The notes beneath the pieces were generated by a model that saw only the letters and a program-made list of their open reading frames with translations, was not told the origin of the DNA and ran no database searches. Below are positions 1 to 10,209 of a stretch of 64,000 nt of DNA, piece after piece (position 1 is the first letter of the stretch; each line of letters begins with the position of its first letter). Both the position numbers and the translations under genes were made by a program. The stretch is from assembly GCA_018136815.1 (NCBI GenBank), contig CM030940.1:2148901-2212900 (forward strand), in the 5' to 3' direction. The stretch is from Isochrysis galbana (Eukaryota > Haptophyta > Isochrysidales > Isochrysidaceae).

Positions 1-244
1 GTACTATCTCGCCGTCTTTCGCCGTTGGCTGTTCGACTACTCATATATCGAAGAACAGGAGACGCCGCGTTGTAACTTGGGTGCCGCCACACCGCCCAAA
101 CATCCAGGTAAAACTCTCGTAAAAGAGAGAAGGGGATGGGTTGCAGCGTTGAGTCCTGCGGTCTGCAGCGCCGGCCGCCGATTCTACACTTTATCGTCCG
201 GACGGGTGTGGTACTTCCTGTCTCTTCGATCGTCGCGCACTATT

Positions 245-490
245 CTTATAGTTCGTCGTTCGTCGTTCGTCGTTCGTTCTTCGATTCATCGTCGATTCTC
301 GATTCTCGTCGTTCCGCGTTCTTCGTTTCTCGCTCTCGATTCTCGATTCTCATCGTTCCGCGTTCTTATCGTTCTTCGTTTCTCGCTCTCGATCTCGATT
401 CTCGATTCTCGTCGTTCCGCGTTCTTCGTTTCTCGCTCTCGATTCTCGATTCTCGTCGTTCTGCGTTCTCATCGGTCCTCGATTGTTCGT
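245..490. repeat. Imperfect C/T-rich minisatellite
   Basis: A motif beginning CGATTCTCGATTCTCGTCG and running on through TTCTTCGTTTCTCGCTCT recurs about three times, starting near 293, 337 and 395, with unequal spacing of roughly 44 to 58 bases. The overlapping open frames are Ser/Arg/Phe-rich by-products of the repeat. It leads into the retroelement-like repeat starting near 700, and similar C/T/G-rich tracts precede other copies of that family. Confidence 0.6.
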
Positions 491-699
491 AACTTCTCGG
501 TGCGTCGCTCATCACGTCTTCCGTCTTGGTTCGGCGTTTGGCGCGCGGCTCTCCCTCCATTCGGATTTATTGTTTCATTCGCTCTTCGGATTTATTCGCT
601 CTTCGCTCTTGGCTCATTCGGTCTCGTTCAGGATTGCTCTTCTGCCTTTCTCGTGGCTTGCTTGGAGCTCTCCGATGTCCGTTAGGTTCTCTTCTTTCC

Positions 700-1470
700 T
701 CGCGGGACGCTCGATCCTAGCAGGGGGGTGTCGCATTCGCGAATCGACACTCGTTAGGCTTCGCTCTTCTCTTCGTCGTTCGGTATTTATCGTTATAATC
801 CTCTCGTTCTCGTTCTCGGTCAAAAGCTTCGCTTGGATGCATGGGATCGGGGGTTGTGGAGCGCCCTCTCTCTTCCTCTCGAAAGAGAAGGGAAGTTTCC
901 CCACCTCTCTTCCTCCCAGGCGCCTCGCAGATAGGTTTAATTTGCTATCTCCCCTGCGGTTCTTTATCTGCTTCTGGGGGCAATCAGGTTTAATTTGCGA
1001 TCTCTTCGTACCTCCTCCTTAAGCATATCGCACTTCTCTCGTCTTATTTGGTAAGTCTCTTGGAATCCTGTGCGGCAAGATTGCCCCTCGATTCCGTTAT
1101 GGTGCGATTCCCGTTCCAGACAAGATCGCCGACAGATCGCCCTTTGATCGTCGTCCGTCGTTGTCTGATCGGAGTGTTTGGGTTTGATTTCAGTCGAGTT
1201 ATGTGAGAAAGTCGTGGGGCGAGAGTCGGGGTGTTTTCCTGGGTGTCTTTGTCCGTCGTCCTGTCGTCAGTCGTCATCCGTCGTCGCTCTCGCTCTCGTC
1301 GCTCTCGCTCTCGTAACACTCGTACCCAACAAACTCGCCTCGCCTCGCCAGCCCCTGCCTTCACAGCCCTCCTCTCACTCGCCCTCGCCTCTCGCCGCTC
1401 GTTCCATGTCGTTCTCGCCGCCGTCCTCGCCCTCGCTCAAGCCCGCCTGCCCGCCTTCCTCTGCTGACGG
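700..1470 (+). mobile_element. Retroelement 5'-type dispersed repeat, unit A
   Basis: Positions 900-1470 match, in reverse complement, 39004-40030, where a DNA transposon interrupts the copy. A shorter piece (about 725-800) matches 61660-61745. A short frame starting at the ATG near 1405 begins MSFSPPSSPSLKPACPP. It resembles the MSAPSSRSPSPKPVLPP start found in unit B at 1821 and 9649, so A and B probably belong to one family. I infer a LINE 5' region or ORF1 start because the copies lie next to LINE pieces. No complete element is visible in the window. Confidence 0.65.
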
Positions 1471-1569
1471 GCTTCAGCCCGTCAGCACCTCCGAAGTGGT
1501 CTCCCTCGCCGCGCCTGCCGCCGGCTTCGCCCCTTCCTCATTGCCCTCAGGCCTTGTGGGCCACTCCAA

Positions 1570-2000
1570 TTCGTCATCGATCTGTCAGCGGGTTCCTGTG
1601 CGTTCCGTGATAAGGATACGTTAGTGTGGAGAGTGTTGACGTGAGTGTAGTGTCATCTCGTCGGTCCATCGGCCCTTAGTCGTCTGTCGTCTGACGTTCT
1701 TCGTTCGTCGCTCTCGTTCTCGTTCTCGTTCCCGTTCTCGTCCCTCGTTCTCAACACTACCTCAATACCAAACCTCTCCAAGCCCTCAGCCTCAGCCTAT
1801 CCAACCCGATCCACCCAGCTATGTCCGCTCCGTCGTCGCGCTCGCCCTCGCCCAAGCCCGTCCTCCCGCCTTTCTCTGTTGAGGAGGTGGTCCAGCCCGT
1901 CATTGGCCACCCCCCAACTTCCGCCGCGCCTCTCGCCGCTTCCCTTCCGTCCCTTCTGTTCCCATGCTCTGAGGCAGTGGTAACCTCGGATCCGTCAGAC
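1570..2000 (+). mobile_element. Retroelement 5'-type dispersed repeat, unit B
   Basis: The unit opens with the marker GATAAGGATACGTTAGTGTG, then a CTCGTTCTCG-rich stretch, then a short open frame starting at 1821. Near-identical copies lie at 9472-9825 (+) and 45825-46230 (-). The frame encodes a Pro/Ser-rich peptide (SPSPKPVLPPFSVEEVVQP) conserved in all three copies, which argues that it was once translated. The copy ends abruptly at 2000, where a piece of another repeat (2000-2075) begins. Confidence 0.7.
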
Positions 2001-2075
2001 ACGCTTCAAATACAGCCAAATACATATGTATTTGGCCTCTGGCCAAATACGGTAAATACGTATTTCCCATCATCT
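2000..2075 (-). mobile_element. Partial copy of the TAGATGGGAAATACG MITE
   Basis: This stretch is the reverse complement of the left part of the element at 21868-22059. It contains the same palindromes (CCAAATACATATGTATTTGG) and ends near the terminal motif CGTATTTCCCATC. Only one terminus is present, so it is a truncated copy abutting the end of unit B. Confidence 0.7.
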
Positions 2076-2218
2076 AGGAGTGCGTGGGGTGGGTAGCAGA
2101 CTGCGTGAACGGCGCCGTGGAGAGATTTTCTTTTAAAACTGGGTAGAGTGGTACAACCTCTGGACGGTGGACAGGCCGAGAGAGATCCGTGTGGCGCGGA
2201 CTACACTTAGAGAGAGAG

Positions 2219-2500
<282 letters not shown>

Positions 2501-2577
2501 GAGAGGCGGGATAGGATGGGAGGGGGGGGGGGGGGGGGGAAGAGGAGAGAGGGGAGGGAATCCACACCCTCCCGACG

Positions 2578-3093
2578 GCGCTTCCTCTTCTTCTCCTTCT
2601 CCTTCTCCTTCCCGTTCTTCTTCTTCTTCTTCTCCTTCTTCTTCTCTCTCCCTCCCTCCCTCCCTCCCTCCCCTCCCTCTCTCCCCTCTCCCCCATCCTC
2701 ACATCCACTCCGCGCCCTCTGTTCCCGCCCCCTCCTCTCTCCTCCTCTCGCCCGTTTACCTAACCCACCTAACCCCCCTCCCTCCCTCCCCCACTCTCTC
2801 TCTCTCTCTCTCTCTCTTCCCCCCCCCCGCCCCGTCCCCCCAACTCCGTCTCCGTCGCCCAGGGAACCCCCCTCCCCCTCCCCCCGCCCACAGCCCCATC
2901 CGGTCGCCTAGCCGCGCCAGCCTGCTTGCTGCTGGGCTCCTCTCTCTTCCCCCCCCCTCTCCCTCTCCCTCCCTACCCTACCCATCCCTTCCCTCCTTCT
3001 CTCCTTCCCTGTCTCCCCTACCCCTCCATCCCTCCTTCCCTCTCTCCCCTGCTTTCTCCCTCGTTCTCGCCCTCACCCTTTCCCTTCTTCGCG
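2578..3093. repeat. Pyrimidine tract upstream of the Zuotin-like gene
   Basis: About 500 bases, mostly C and T on the coding strand, including TTC, CTC and CCCT runs, end directly before the ATG at 3094. With the GA array at 2219-2500 this gives a purine-then-pyrimidine order on one strand. Similar arrangements precede the genes at 28581 and 43097. It probably holds the promoter and 5' UTR, but no TATA box is visible. Confidence 0.7.
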
Positions 3094-4461
3094 ATGGCGT
3101 TTCTCGCTCTCCCGCCACCTCGCCCAGACTCTCCCATCGTGCCCACATGCTACGGCTCCCCAGCGGCGCGGACGGAGCGACGCGAGGCTTGGAAGGTGCC
3201 GCACAAGTCGTGCGTCGAGCGACTGATCGCGCTGGATGCAGCGGCCGAGCGGGAGACGGCGGCGGCCGACTCGGCGGCCGACGAGAGCGATAGAGAGAGA
3301 GAGATTGTCTCCATTGGGAAGAAGTCGGATTACTGGGACACCAAGAGGCTAGGGGACAAATTACAAGGACTCGAAAAGGTAGATCCGTATGGGCTGCTTG
3401 AGCTCGACGACCGCAGGTGGAGGGCGAGCGCGGACGAGTTGAGGAAGAGCTACCGGCGGCTGGTGCTTGAGAAGCACCCTGACAAGAAGGTGGTCAACGA
3501 GCGGTCGCCCAAGCATAGGACGAAAGCGGCGGACAAGGCGGAGAGAGCGGATGCTGCCAAAGTCGAGGAAGAGCGCGACGACGAAGGCGAGGAGGACCAG
3601 GAGGATGAGGAGTTCAAGCTGCTCTCTGCAGCGTGGGAGCTGCTGGGGAACGAGGAGAAGCGGCGTCAGTTTGACTCGATCGACTATTTCAACGACAACA
3701 TGCCCACGAGCTACCGCGATCGGCCCGATGATCCGGACCGTTTCTACCGCATCTTTGGCGCCGTCTTTTCCCGGCAGAGCAAGTTCTCCACCGTGCGCCC
3801 CGTGCCCCAGCTGGGTGATGCTGACACACCGGTTGAGGACGTCCAACGGTTTTACCAGTTCTGGGGCAACTTCAAGTCGTGGCGCGACTTCACGCTCCTC
3901 GCCGAATATGATACCTCCGAGGCTGGCGACCGCGAGGAGCGTCGCTGGATGGTGCGCATGAACAAGAATGAGGTCGACCGCCTCAAGCGCCACGAGATGA
4001 AGCGGCTCTTTGCGCTCGTCGAGCTCGCACAGGAAAATGATCCCCGTCTGCTCAAGGCCAAGGCACAACGTGCGGCGGAGAAGGAGCGGATCAAAGCCGA
4101 GAAGGAGGCAGCGCTAGCGGCGGAGCGCAAGGCCAAAGAGGATATCGAGAAAGCAAAGAAGGAGGCATCGGACAAAGAGAAGGAAGAAGCCGTGATGGCT
4201 AAGGCCGTCAAGGATGGCGAGAAGGCGATGGCGAAGCGAGAAAAGGAGAAGCTACGCTCTGCCCTAAAGAAGGCGAGGAAGGAGCTCAAGGCACTGGGAG
4301 AGGTCGGGGCGAAACTGGAGGGGCGCGCGGCCGATCTTGAGGTGCTGGCTTCGGGACTGCCGGTCGACCAGATCGAGGCTCTTACGTCCGCTCTCGGGAG
4401 TGCAGAGGCCGACACCGGCGGATCGATCATCGACACAGCCCTCAAGAACCTTCTGGGATGA
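3094..4461 (+). CDS. DNAJC2: Zuotin/DNAJC2-like ribosome-associated J-protein
   Basis: This protein of 455 residues is a J-domain co-chaperone of the Zuotin/MPP11 family. Known members join an Hsp70-like partner in the ribosome-associated complex and act on nascent chains at the tunnel exit. The J domain starts near residue 97 (DPYGLLELD), has the HPD motif near 128 (LEKHPDKK) and ends with RRQFDSIDYFND. The Zuotin homology region follows (YRIFGAVFSRQSKFS, FYQFWGNFKSWRDF), then a highly charged Lys/Glu/Ala-rich helical stretch at about 330-425. The length matches yeast Zuo1; the C-terminal SANT repeats of animal and plant DNAJC2 are absent. The ATG at 3094 was chosen because the upstream frame to 2926 is only pyrimidine repeat and lacks conserved sequence. 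Single exon. Confidence 0.93.
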   Translation: MAFLALPPPRPDSPIVPTCYGSPAARTERREAWKVPHKSCVERLIALDAAAERETAAADSAADESDREREIVSIGKKSDYWDTKRLGDKLQGLEKVDPYGLLELDDRRWRASADELRKSYRRLVLEKHPDKKVVNERSPKHRTKAADKAERADAAKVEEERDDEGEEDQEDEEFKLLSAAWELLGNEEKRRQFDSIDYFNDNMPTSYRDRPDDPDRFYRIFGAVFSRQSKFSTVRPVPQLGDADTPVEDVQRFYQFWGNFKSWRDFTLLAEYDTSEAGDREERRWMVRMNKNEVDRLKRHEMKRLFALVELAQENDPRLLKAKAQRAAEKERIKAEKEAALAAERKAKEDIEKAKKEASDKEKEEAVMAKAVKDGEKAMAKREKEKLRSALKKARKELKALGEVGAKLEGRAADLEVLASGLPVDQIEALTSALGSAEADTGGSIIDTALKNLLG

Positions 4462-5252
4462 AGGAAATATACCAGTTGGTAGTTGCCTGCCGTGTCATGG
4501 CTGCTTTTGTAGGGCACACGGACGATACCGACCGGTGCGTTCGTCCGTTGGGCAGGCTTCCCTCAAACCCACCGCCGGAAATATGTTGATGATGCGGAGC
4601 TTCTAGAGTCTCGACTCCGCTACTGACTGCGCACTTGTGTGCCCCTAGGCCCCCCTTCCCTAGCCGCTCTTCTGGTGGGAAAACCGTCTAGTGAACTCGA
4701 TGCAGGCGCCAGCGTGCGCCTCCTCAACGAGAGCCACCGAGGCGTCCGTGCACCCATTCCTCCGCGCATGCTCCGTCGGGCAGCGTGGCGCGCTGCCATT
4801 GAGCCATACTATCATTCCGCCTTAGCCTAGTCGTTGCCACCATTTGCTCATCGTGGCTGCACTCCTCTTGTTCACGCCAAGGCTGATGGGTGCAATGTGC
4901 GCCACATGCCCTCACCCCCGCCGTCGACCTCTCAACCGTGCGATTGCCTAGCTTTTCCTCTATATTTGCGGTGCGTGAATTTAGCTCGGTATTGAGCATT
5001 GTGCCGGCCTGACAACACGCTCTGAATGGCACCACCAAACGCGTGAATGAGCGCCGCCAATCATGAGTCATGAAATGGACTGCTCATTGGACCACGTCAC
5101 TCGACGTCTCTGCGCGAGAAGTGGAGAATGTATATGCTATCTCTCCTAGTTCTCGTCGTCGATGATATTCTATTTAATGCAATTTGATCATTAACGACTT
5201 CGAACTTTATAGCGGTCAAACATTATTTCTATTTGAACTTCTAAGGGTGTTA
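4462..5252. other. Intergenic stretch, no gene seen
   Basis: I see no conserved coding frame, RNA gene or clear repeat here. The open frames are short and mutually overlapping. The stretch separates the Zuotin-like stop codon from the first LINE piece, so it should contain the 3' UTR and polyadenylation site, but no canonical AATAAA stands out. Confidence 0.5.
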
Positions 5253-5830
5253 AAAATCTGAAGATTCTGGGCTACACACCTACAAGTTACGGGACTTCCT
5301 TTCGCTACTGACACCACCCTTATCTTCCCTCCCCCTCCCCAGCGACCCCCCCCCTCCCCCCCGCGGGAAGCATCGCCCACATGGGGTTCAATTTTAGGGC
5401 CGGGGTGTGTCGTGCTGCCCCATATGGGCTGCGAGAGTAGTCCTTCGCTGCTAGTTTTTAGGGGCGTGAGCTGTAGTTCGCGTATTTTTTCAGGGCTTGC
5501 TGGAAGTTTGCTCGTGCCCGTTATGCCGTCGGTGAGTTTGAGTTTGCTCGTGGGTGTCGTCGAAAGGACCGTTGGTCTCCCCATCTCCCCATGTTCGTAC
5601 GGCAAAACCAAGCCCCAAGCGTCTAGCACTTGCTTCCATTGCGCCTGTCGCTGTTGGGCGTCCAGGTAGTTTAAGATCCATTTGGCTTGTGTTAGTGTTA
5701 GTACCTTGACGTGATTGTCCCAGTCTAAGAGGCCCAGCCCCAGATGGGGCCCCTATTCTGAAGCGTTCTTTAGAGGGATTTCGGGGTGTTTTATCCAGTG
5801 TAGCCTGCGCCCGGTACGTGTACGTGCGTT
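5253..5830 (-). mobile_element. LINE remnant, family 2 (post-RT region plus 3' end)
   Basis: On the minus strand a frame reads GLGLLDWDNH then TQAKWILNYLDAQ and WKQVLDAWGL. This aligns with the region downstream of the polymerase core in the better preserved LINE at 6360-8826 (GVGLLPMAEH, WIARYLNP, WKTVLDQW). The element finishes near 5253 with GTAGCCCAGAATCTTCAGAT plus T residues, the same end as the + strand element at 21435. The coding part runs almost straight into the 3' end, so an internal deletion is likely. It is a non-functional fragment. Confidence 0.75.
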
Positions 5831-5834
5831 TGTC

Positions 5835-6358
5835 CACATTAGTCTGTCGACAGATCTCTTTACCGCCGCATGGAACGAACTTGTGTCGCATCCGCGATCG
5901 ACCTTTTTGTTTTAGAAGTTGTTTGCGTTTCTATGTTCCCTCCTTGTAGGCTAGCCACGAGTTACCGTCGCAGGATCCTACATTCGTCCATTCGCCCTTG
6001 TTGCCCTCGCCTCCTTTGTCGCCTCCCTTGCCGCCTGCTTGCCCCTAACCTGGCTTACCTCCTTGCGTGCTCCTCGCGTTTTAGGCTAAGTCGCGCGATC
6101 AGGTATCGCCGGTGCAAGGAACCGCCCCCATGTGTGACCCTGATTCCCCTCAGGTGTTGGCCGTTGGATTATACCGTGGCGCTATTTTACTTCGGTCTTC
6201 ATCAAATCACTTAAGGGTTTTCGAAAGATTCCCTCCTTATTCCTGTGCGTAACTGTCGCCCCGTCGGATCGTCCGTCGCCCCGTCGCTCTCTTGTCGGCA
6301 TTCTCTTCCTTGTTCGGTCTGTCAGCAGGTTCCTGTGCGTTCCGTGATAAGGATACGT
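5835..6358 (+). repeat. Dispersed repeat C
   Basis: About 480 bases (5883-6358) are repeated in inverted orientation at 47250-47735 with only scattered differences. The repeat ends in CCGTGATAAGGATACGTTA, the marker that also opens unit B, so it belongs to the same retroelement family. The small part at 5835-5885 recurs at 9866-9925. Open frames are short and poorly kept. Confidence 0.75.
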
Positions 6359-6359
6359 T

Positions 6360-8826
6360 AAAAAAAAATCTTCTTAAAAAACCCCGCTACGTGTGCGGCG
6401 TGAGGCAGTGTGCTTGTGTACCTCCCTACTACCCAACCTTAACCCCTAACAACCCCCTCCCCCTTCTCCAGTTCCCTCGTTGGCGGAGAAGCTGGTTCCG
6501 GGGAGGCCGCGCGCGCTGCTTCGGCCAGGAGTTGGAGAGAAGGGGGCGGGAGACTGTGGCTCGTCCTTTGCTTTCGGTGTTAGCTTTGGTTATTCTCCCT
6601 TAAATAATTTAGATTCCTTTTTTTGGTAACTGCTGTGATTCCTACCCAGAGATTTAGCTGCTTTAGGTGATGTGTCGTAGGTCTAGCCCCCTTGCCGCTT
6701 GCAAGAGGTCCTCCGACGTTCCTATGTTGAAATCCTTGTCCACCGTGTACAGCGGGCTTATCATTCTCTTAATGTGTTTGTTGCTCGGGGCGTGTAACCC
6801 CATATTCTCCCGTTGTTTTTTTAGCCTCTGAAAGAAACCGACTTTCGCCGTTACTAACAGGTGATATCTCGTGAGGATCGCTCTTAAGATCGACCTGACG
6901 GACCTGCCGTCCGCGTTGCCATACTGAATGTTATAGAAGTCGGTTAGAATATACCTCCACGCCAAGATACCTAAGTATCCTGAGGAGGGGTGCGGTCTGT
7001 CCACCTGATAGCAGAAAAGACGTTGGGGTATTTCGGATCCCGGCTTAAGGCAAATCCCTAAAAGTCCTTCTATGAATTCAAAGACAGGCTCCGTCGCGAT
7101 ACATGAGGCCAAGTGAGTGGAACTCTCGGGGGCTATGCCACAAAAGCGGCATGTCGGATCGTCGGCAAAACGATTCGCCGTAGCTATTCTCCTATGTAGA
7201 ATATGTTTAAAATGCAGATAGGAGTCCCTAGGTGTTAAAAAGTTATATTTGTACAGTTGCGATACTTGTTTCCACTTCCCCGAGAGGACCGGTAACCTTT
7301 TCTCCCATCTTAGTGTGGATTTTTGTGCTTTGGTTTTCCCCAAAGCGAGGAACGCTTTAGTCAAGACCCTGACACTCACATCCTCTAGCGTAGTTTGCGT
7401 GCCTTTTAGCGTGTACTCTTGAGGTATCGGATACGCTGTTTCCGCCGGGCCGTCGTACGCTCGTCCCCACTTCAGTGGGGTGAATAGCTCATCGGGCAAT
7501 AGTTGCGGGCTGATCCGCTCGTGGATGTGGGGTTCCCCCATAACATTAAGTTGGACTTTGTGGTGATCGCCTTTTCGGCGCAGATAGAAGTTATGGTCTT
7601 TGTCCACTAGAATTTCACCTAGATCATGCGCGTCCGGATCTTCTTGAGGGACTAACTCTTGCTCCTCCGGAGGAGGAGGCGGGGGCTTCGCTTGTTTTCT
7701 AAGAAGGTCCGTATAGTCAGATGTGGTATCTACTAGTCTTGATCTAGTCCATTCGGATATCTTTTCCCACGACTTAAGAAGGGGGGCTACTGAAATGTAA
7801 TTTCCTCTATGACGTATCCACCGTTCTCCGTCCGGCAAGTAAGCCGCGCATTCCTCTGTAGTGTATATGTCCCCCGTGTCCGGGTTAATCGTATTGTGTA
7901 CGATAACCGTCTGAAGAGACTCCCATTTAGACCTATGTGAATGGTGAATCGCCGGAGGTTTGTGGAAAAGATCGTGCCATATCGGGGAGCCCAGGGTTCC
8001 TTCCCGTGTGTTTGTTTCCCTATGGAAGTTAATCCGTCTAAAGTTCTCGAGCGCAAGCTTCCAAAAAGCCGGGAGCGTGCTATTACCTCGAATGCTAGCC
8101 GTGAGGCTCTTCACGTCGACCTTCGCGAAGACCGCCGCGCGCCCTAAGGGGGTGCGGCAGAACCATTGGTCTAAGACCGTTTTCCATTCCGCCGTTGACG
8201 GGTTTAGGTAGCGGGCTATCCATATCGCTTGAAGCGCTCGCGTGTGCTCGGCCATGGGGAGTAGTCCGACACCCAATAGGGGCCCGTCTTCTCTCGTCCC
8301 AACTCTCGGGTACGCCGGAAGAGTTATCCATTTTATACCCTCGTGCGAGGAGCCTAACTCGTCCGCCTGTAGTCGGGGAGATCTATCCCATAGTATTGTT
8401 TGAACGTCAGAATCTATGGCCTCCATGAACCACGCCGGCGGGGTGGACGTGGACAACCAATATCTCGGCGTCCCGTATATTATGAAGTTCACTAGTAGGG
8501 TCCTTCCATGAATGGAGAGACTCGTCATTCCCCTCCATGTTGCGACTTTCTTTTTAAGCTTGGCGTATAGCTTCTCCCAGAAGGAGTCATTGTCTGTTCC
8601 TTCCCAGAATGGGACTCCTAGTATGGTCGCAAATTCGCCTTCGCCGAGCGTTTTAAGATAAGCTAGCGTCTCGGGGACCTGCGCTCCCGTAAGTGATCCC
8701 ATTCGTATTAGTATGCTCTTGCTTTTGTTCACTTTAGCCCCGGTGGCGGTTCCATAGCTTTCTAGAATGTGCATCGCCGTCGGCGCGCGCTCCATCGCTA
8801 AAACTATAACAATAGTTTTTGTGATA
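6360..8826 (-). mobile_element. 5'-truncated LINE, family 1
   Basis: This non-LTR retrotransposon copy keeps a 710-residue open frame (8795 down to 6663) but only the part of the reverse transcriptase after the catalytic aspartates. It starts at the stretch with GAKVNKSKS, followed by WRGMTSLSIHGRTLLVNF (the conserved segment after the polymerase core), WKTVLDQWF, and a C-terminal zinc-knuckle region (CRFCGIAPESSTHLASC). The 3' UTR runs from 6660 to 6360 and ends in AAGAAGAT followed by T residues. The same 3' UTR is present at 20541-20746 and 63311-63697. The long uninterrupted frame suggests a young insertion. Its 5' break at 8826 abuts a unit B marker on the opposite strand. Confidence 0.9.
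6663..8795 (-). CDS. LINE ORF2 fragment (reverse transcriptase C-terminal part)
   Basis: An open frame of 710 codons belonging to the LINE above. It lacks the N-terminal endonuclease and the polymerase palm with the catalytic aspartates, so it cannot support transposition by itself. Visible parts are the post-palm segment (LGVPFWEG, LSIHGRTLLVNF), a long linker with a proline run and acidic stretch, and the Cys/His cluster near residue 560 (CRFC with downstream H and C). The first residue is set by the truncation and is not a natural start. Confidence 0.85.
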   Translation of the reverse strand: MERAPTAMHILESYGTATGAKVNKSKSILIRMGSLTGAQVPETLAYLKTLGEGEFATILGVPFWEGTDNDSFWEKLYAKLKKKVATWRGMTSLSIHGRTLLVNFIIYGTPRYWLSTSTPPAWFMEAIDSDVQTILWDRSPRLQADELGSSHEGIKWITLPAYPRVGTREDGPLLGVGLLPMAEHTRALQAIWIARYLNPSTAEWKTVLDQWFCRTPLGRAAVFAKVDVKSLTASIRGNSTLPAFWKLALENFRRINFHRETNTREGTLGSPIWHDLFHKPPAIHHSHRSKWESLQTVIVHNTINPDTGDIYTTEECAAYLPDGERWIRHRGNYISVAPLLKSWEKISEWTRSRLVDTTSDYTDLLRKQAKPPPPPPEEQELVPQEDPDAHDLGEILVDKDHNFYLRRKGDHHKVQLNVMGEPHIHERISPQLLPDELFTPLKWGRAYDGPAETAYPIPQEYTLKGTQTTLEDVSVRVLTKAFLALGKTKAQKSTLRWEKRLPVLSGKWKQVSQLYKYNFLTPRDSYLHFKHILHRRIATANRFADDPTCRFCGIAPESSTHLASCIATEPVFEFIEGLLGICLKPGSEIPQRLFCYQVDRPHPSSGYLGILAWRYILTDFYNIQYGNADGRSVRSILRAILTRYHLLVTAKVGFFQRLKKQRENMGLHAPSNKHIKRMISPLYTVDKDFNIGTSEDLLQAARGLDLRHIT

Positions 8827-9838
8827 AGGATACGTTAGTGTGGAGAGTGTTGACGTGGGTGTAGTGTCATCTCGTCGGTCGGTGCATCGGCTGGAGGCTA
8901 AAGCGCCATTCCTGGCAGTCGAGAACCCCAAGATGCACTACTACGCTAAGGCGTTGTTGGACGGCATCGAAGCTACGCAATACGTCCACCCGTGGCAGCA
9001 CGGCACCGGACACACGAAAGCTACAGGACTCTACCTCTCCTCGAGCCTCCCTCCGCTCCAACCAACGTGCATTGTTCCGGGCCGAGAGGCCGTGATGGCT
9101 AATCTGCCCACGACCCCTCATCGCGGCGCTCTCCGGAGCCGCACTTACGTGGGCATCGCGGGGGCGATGGCATCTCAGTGGATGCCGGTGGTCCTGGACC
9201 ACTGCCGTTCGGCATCTCACCGACACCACGACTCTGCCTCCGCCCTTCTAGCGCGAGCTCGCGAGGCGCAGGCCTCGCAATCGCCACCTGTTTGCTCTCG
9301 TGCGATGCCAGAGCGGCACCAGAGCAATGCCCCCTCTCCTACGGCGATCGCCGCGATAGATACGGCTTGGATGCCGTGGCTCGAGAAGCCGCGGGAGCGC
9401 ACTCTCCCCGTCCGTCCGGCTCGCATGCTCCGTAAAATACGCAACCGGTGGCGCGTGTGGACCACTACCCCGGGTGTAGTGTCATCTCGTCGGTCCATCG
9501 GCCCCGGACCGTCTGTCGTCTGTCGTTCTTCGTTCGTCGCTCTCGTTCTCGTTCTCGTTCCCGTTCTCGTCCCTCGTTCTCAACACTACCTCAATACCAA
9601 ACCTCACCAATCCCCAAGCCTCAGCCTATCCAACCCGATCCACCCAGCTATGTCCGCTCCGTCGTCGCGCTCGCCCTCGCCCAAGCCCGTCCTCCCGCCT
9701 TTCTCTGTTGAGGAGGTGGTCCAGCCCGTCATTGGCCACCCCCCAACTTCCGCCGCGCCTCTCGCCGCTTCCCTTCCGTCCCTTCTGTTCCCATCTGAGG
9801 CAGTGGTAACCTCGGATCCGTCAACTTGGGGCCGCTAG
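8826..9838 (+). mobile_element. Unit B copy carrying an insert of about 590 bp
   Basis: The unit B marker begins at 8826 and breaks at 8880. It resumes at 9472 with a repeated 24-base segment (8857-8880 and 9472-9495). The intervening stretch of about 590 bases (8881-9471) is unique in the window and mostly open in one frame, with no family I recognise. The unit then continues to the conserved ATG at 9649 and ends near 9825. The flanking duplication may reflect insertion, or unequal exchange between tandem units. Confidence 0.65.
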
Positions 9839-9963
9839 TGTTTGTAACCTGTATCTGGGGATAACGTGCGTTTGTCTACATTAGTCTGTCGACAGATCTC
9901 TGCTTTACCGCCGCATGGAACGAACTTGGGGCCGCTAGTGTTTGTAACCAGTATCTGGGGATA
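9823..9963. repeat. Direct duplication of about 40 bp, period about 101 bp
   Basis: The segment beginning AACTTGGGGCCGCTAGTGTT and ending ATCTGGGGATAA occurs at about 9823 and again at about 9924, with one change. The spacer (9866-9925) is a piece of the sequence at 5835-5885, which includes CTGTCGACAGATCTCT. The pattern suggests local duplication of a composite repeat. Confidence 0.8.
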
Positions 9964-10115
9964 AAGTATATGAGTATATGAGGAAGTTGGCTACTTTCGT
10001 TTTGCCGTGTACAGATAGGTTACTCGTGATCGGTGCGTATATGGTGCCTTTCTTTTCTGTTTTATCCTTAATTAAGAGATAGTATTCTTGTATCTCGACC
10101 ATCGAAAGGCACGGA
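9964..10115 (-). mobile_element. Small LINE remnant
   Basis: The minus-strand frame reads LSVHGKTKVANFLIY, closely matching LSIHGRTLLVNFIIY of the family 1 LINE at 6360-8826. Only about 50 codons remain. It marks a third LINE insertion in this cluster. Confidence 0.7.
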
Positions 10116-10209
10116 CACGCACACGGCGCCACAAACGACGACGACGATGAGATCAAAAAGCTCTCGTCGAGGGAGAGAGTGTGTGTGTCCTGGGCCTGCC
10201 CCGCCCGCA

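Noticed and set aside
245-490. CRISPR-like array
   Set aside because: Units vary in length and there are no constant-length unique spacers; the context is eukaryotic.
3361-4068. 235-codon minus-strand frame under the Zuotin-like gene
   Set aside because: It is a shadow of the real gene in GC-rich sequence. The plus-strand frame carries the HPD and other conserved motifs.
6420-6480. AACCTTAACCCCTAACAACCCC as a telomere-like repeat
   Set aside because: It occurs once per LINE family 1 3' UTR (also at 20605 and 63375) and is not a tandem array.
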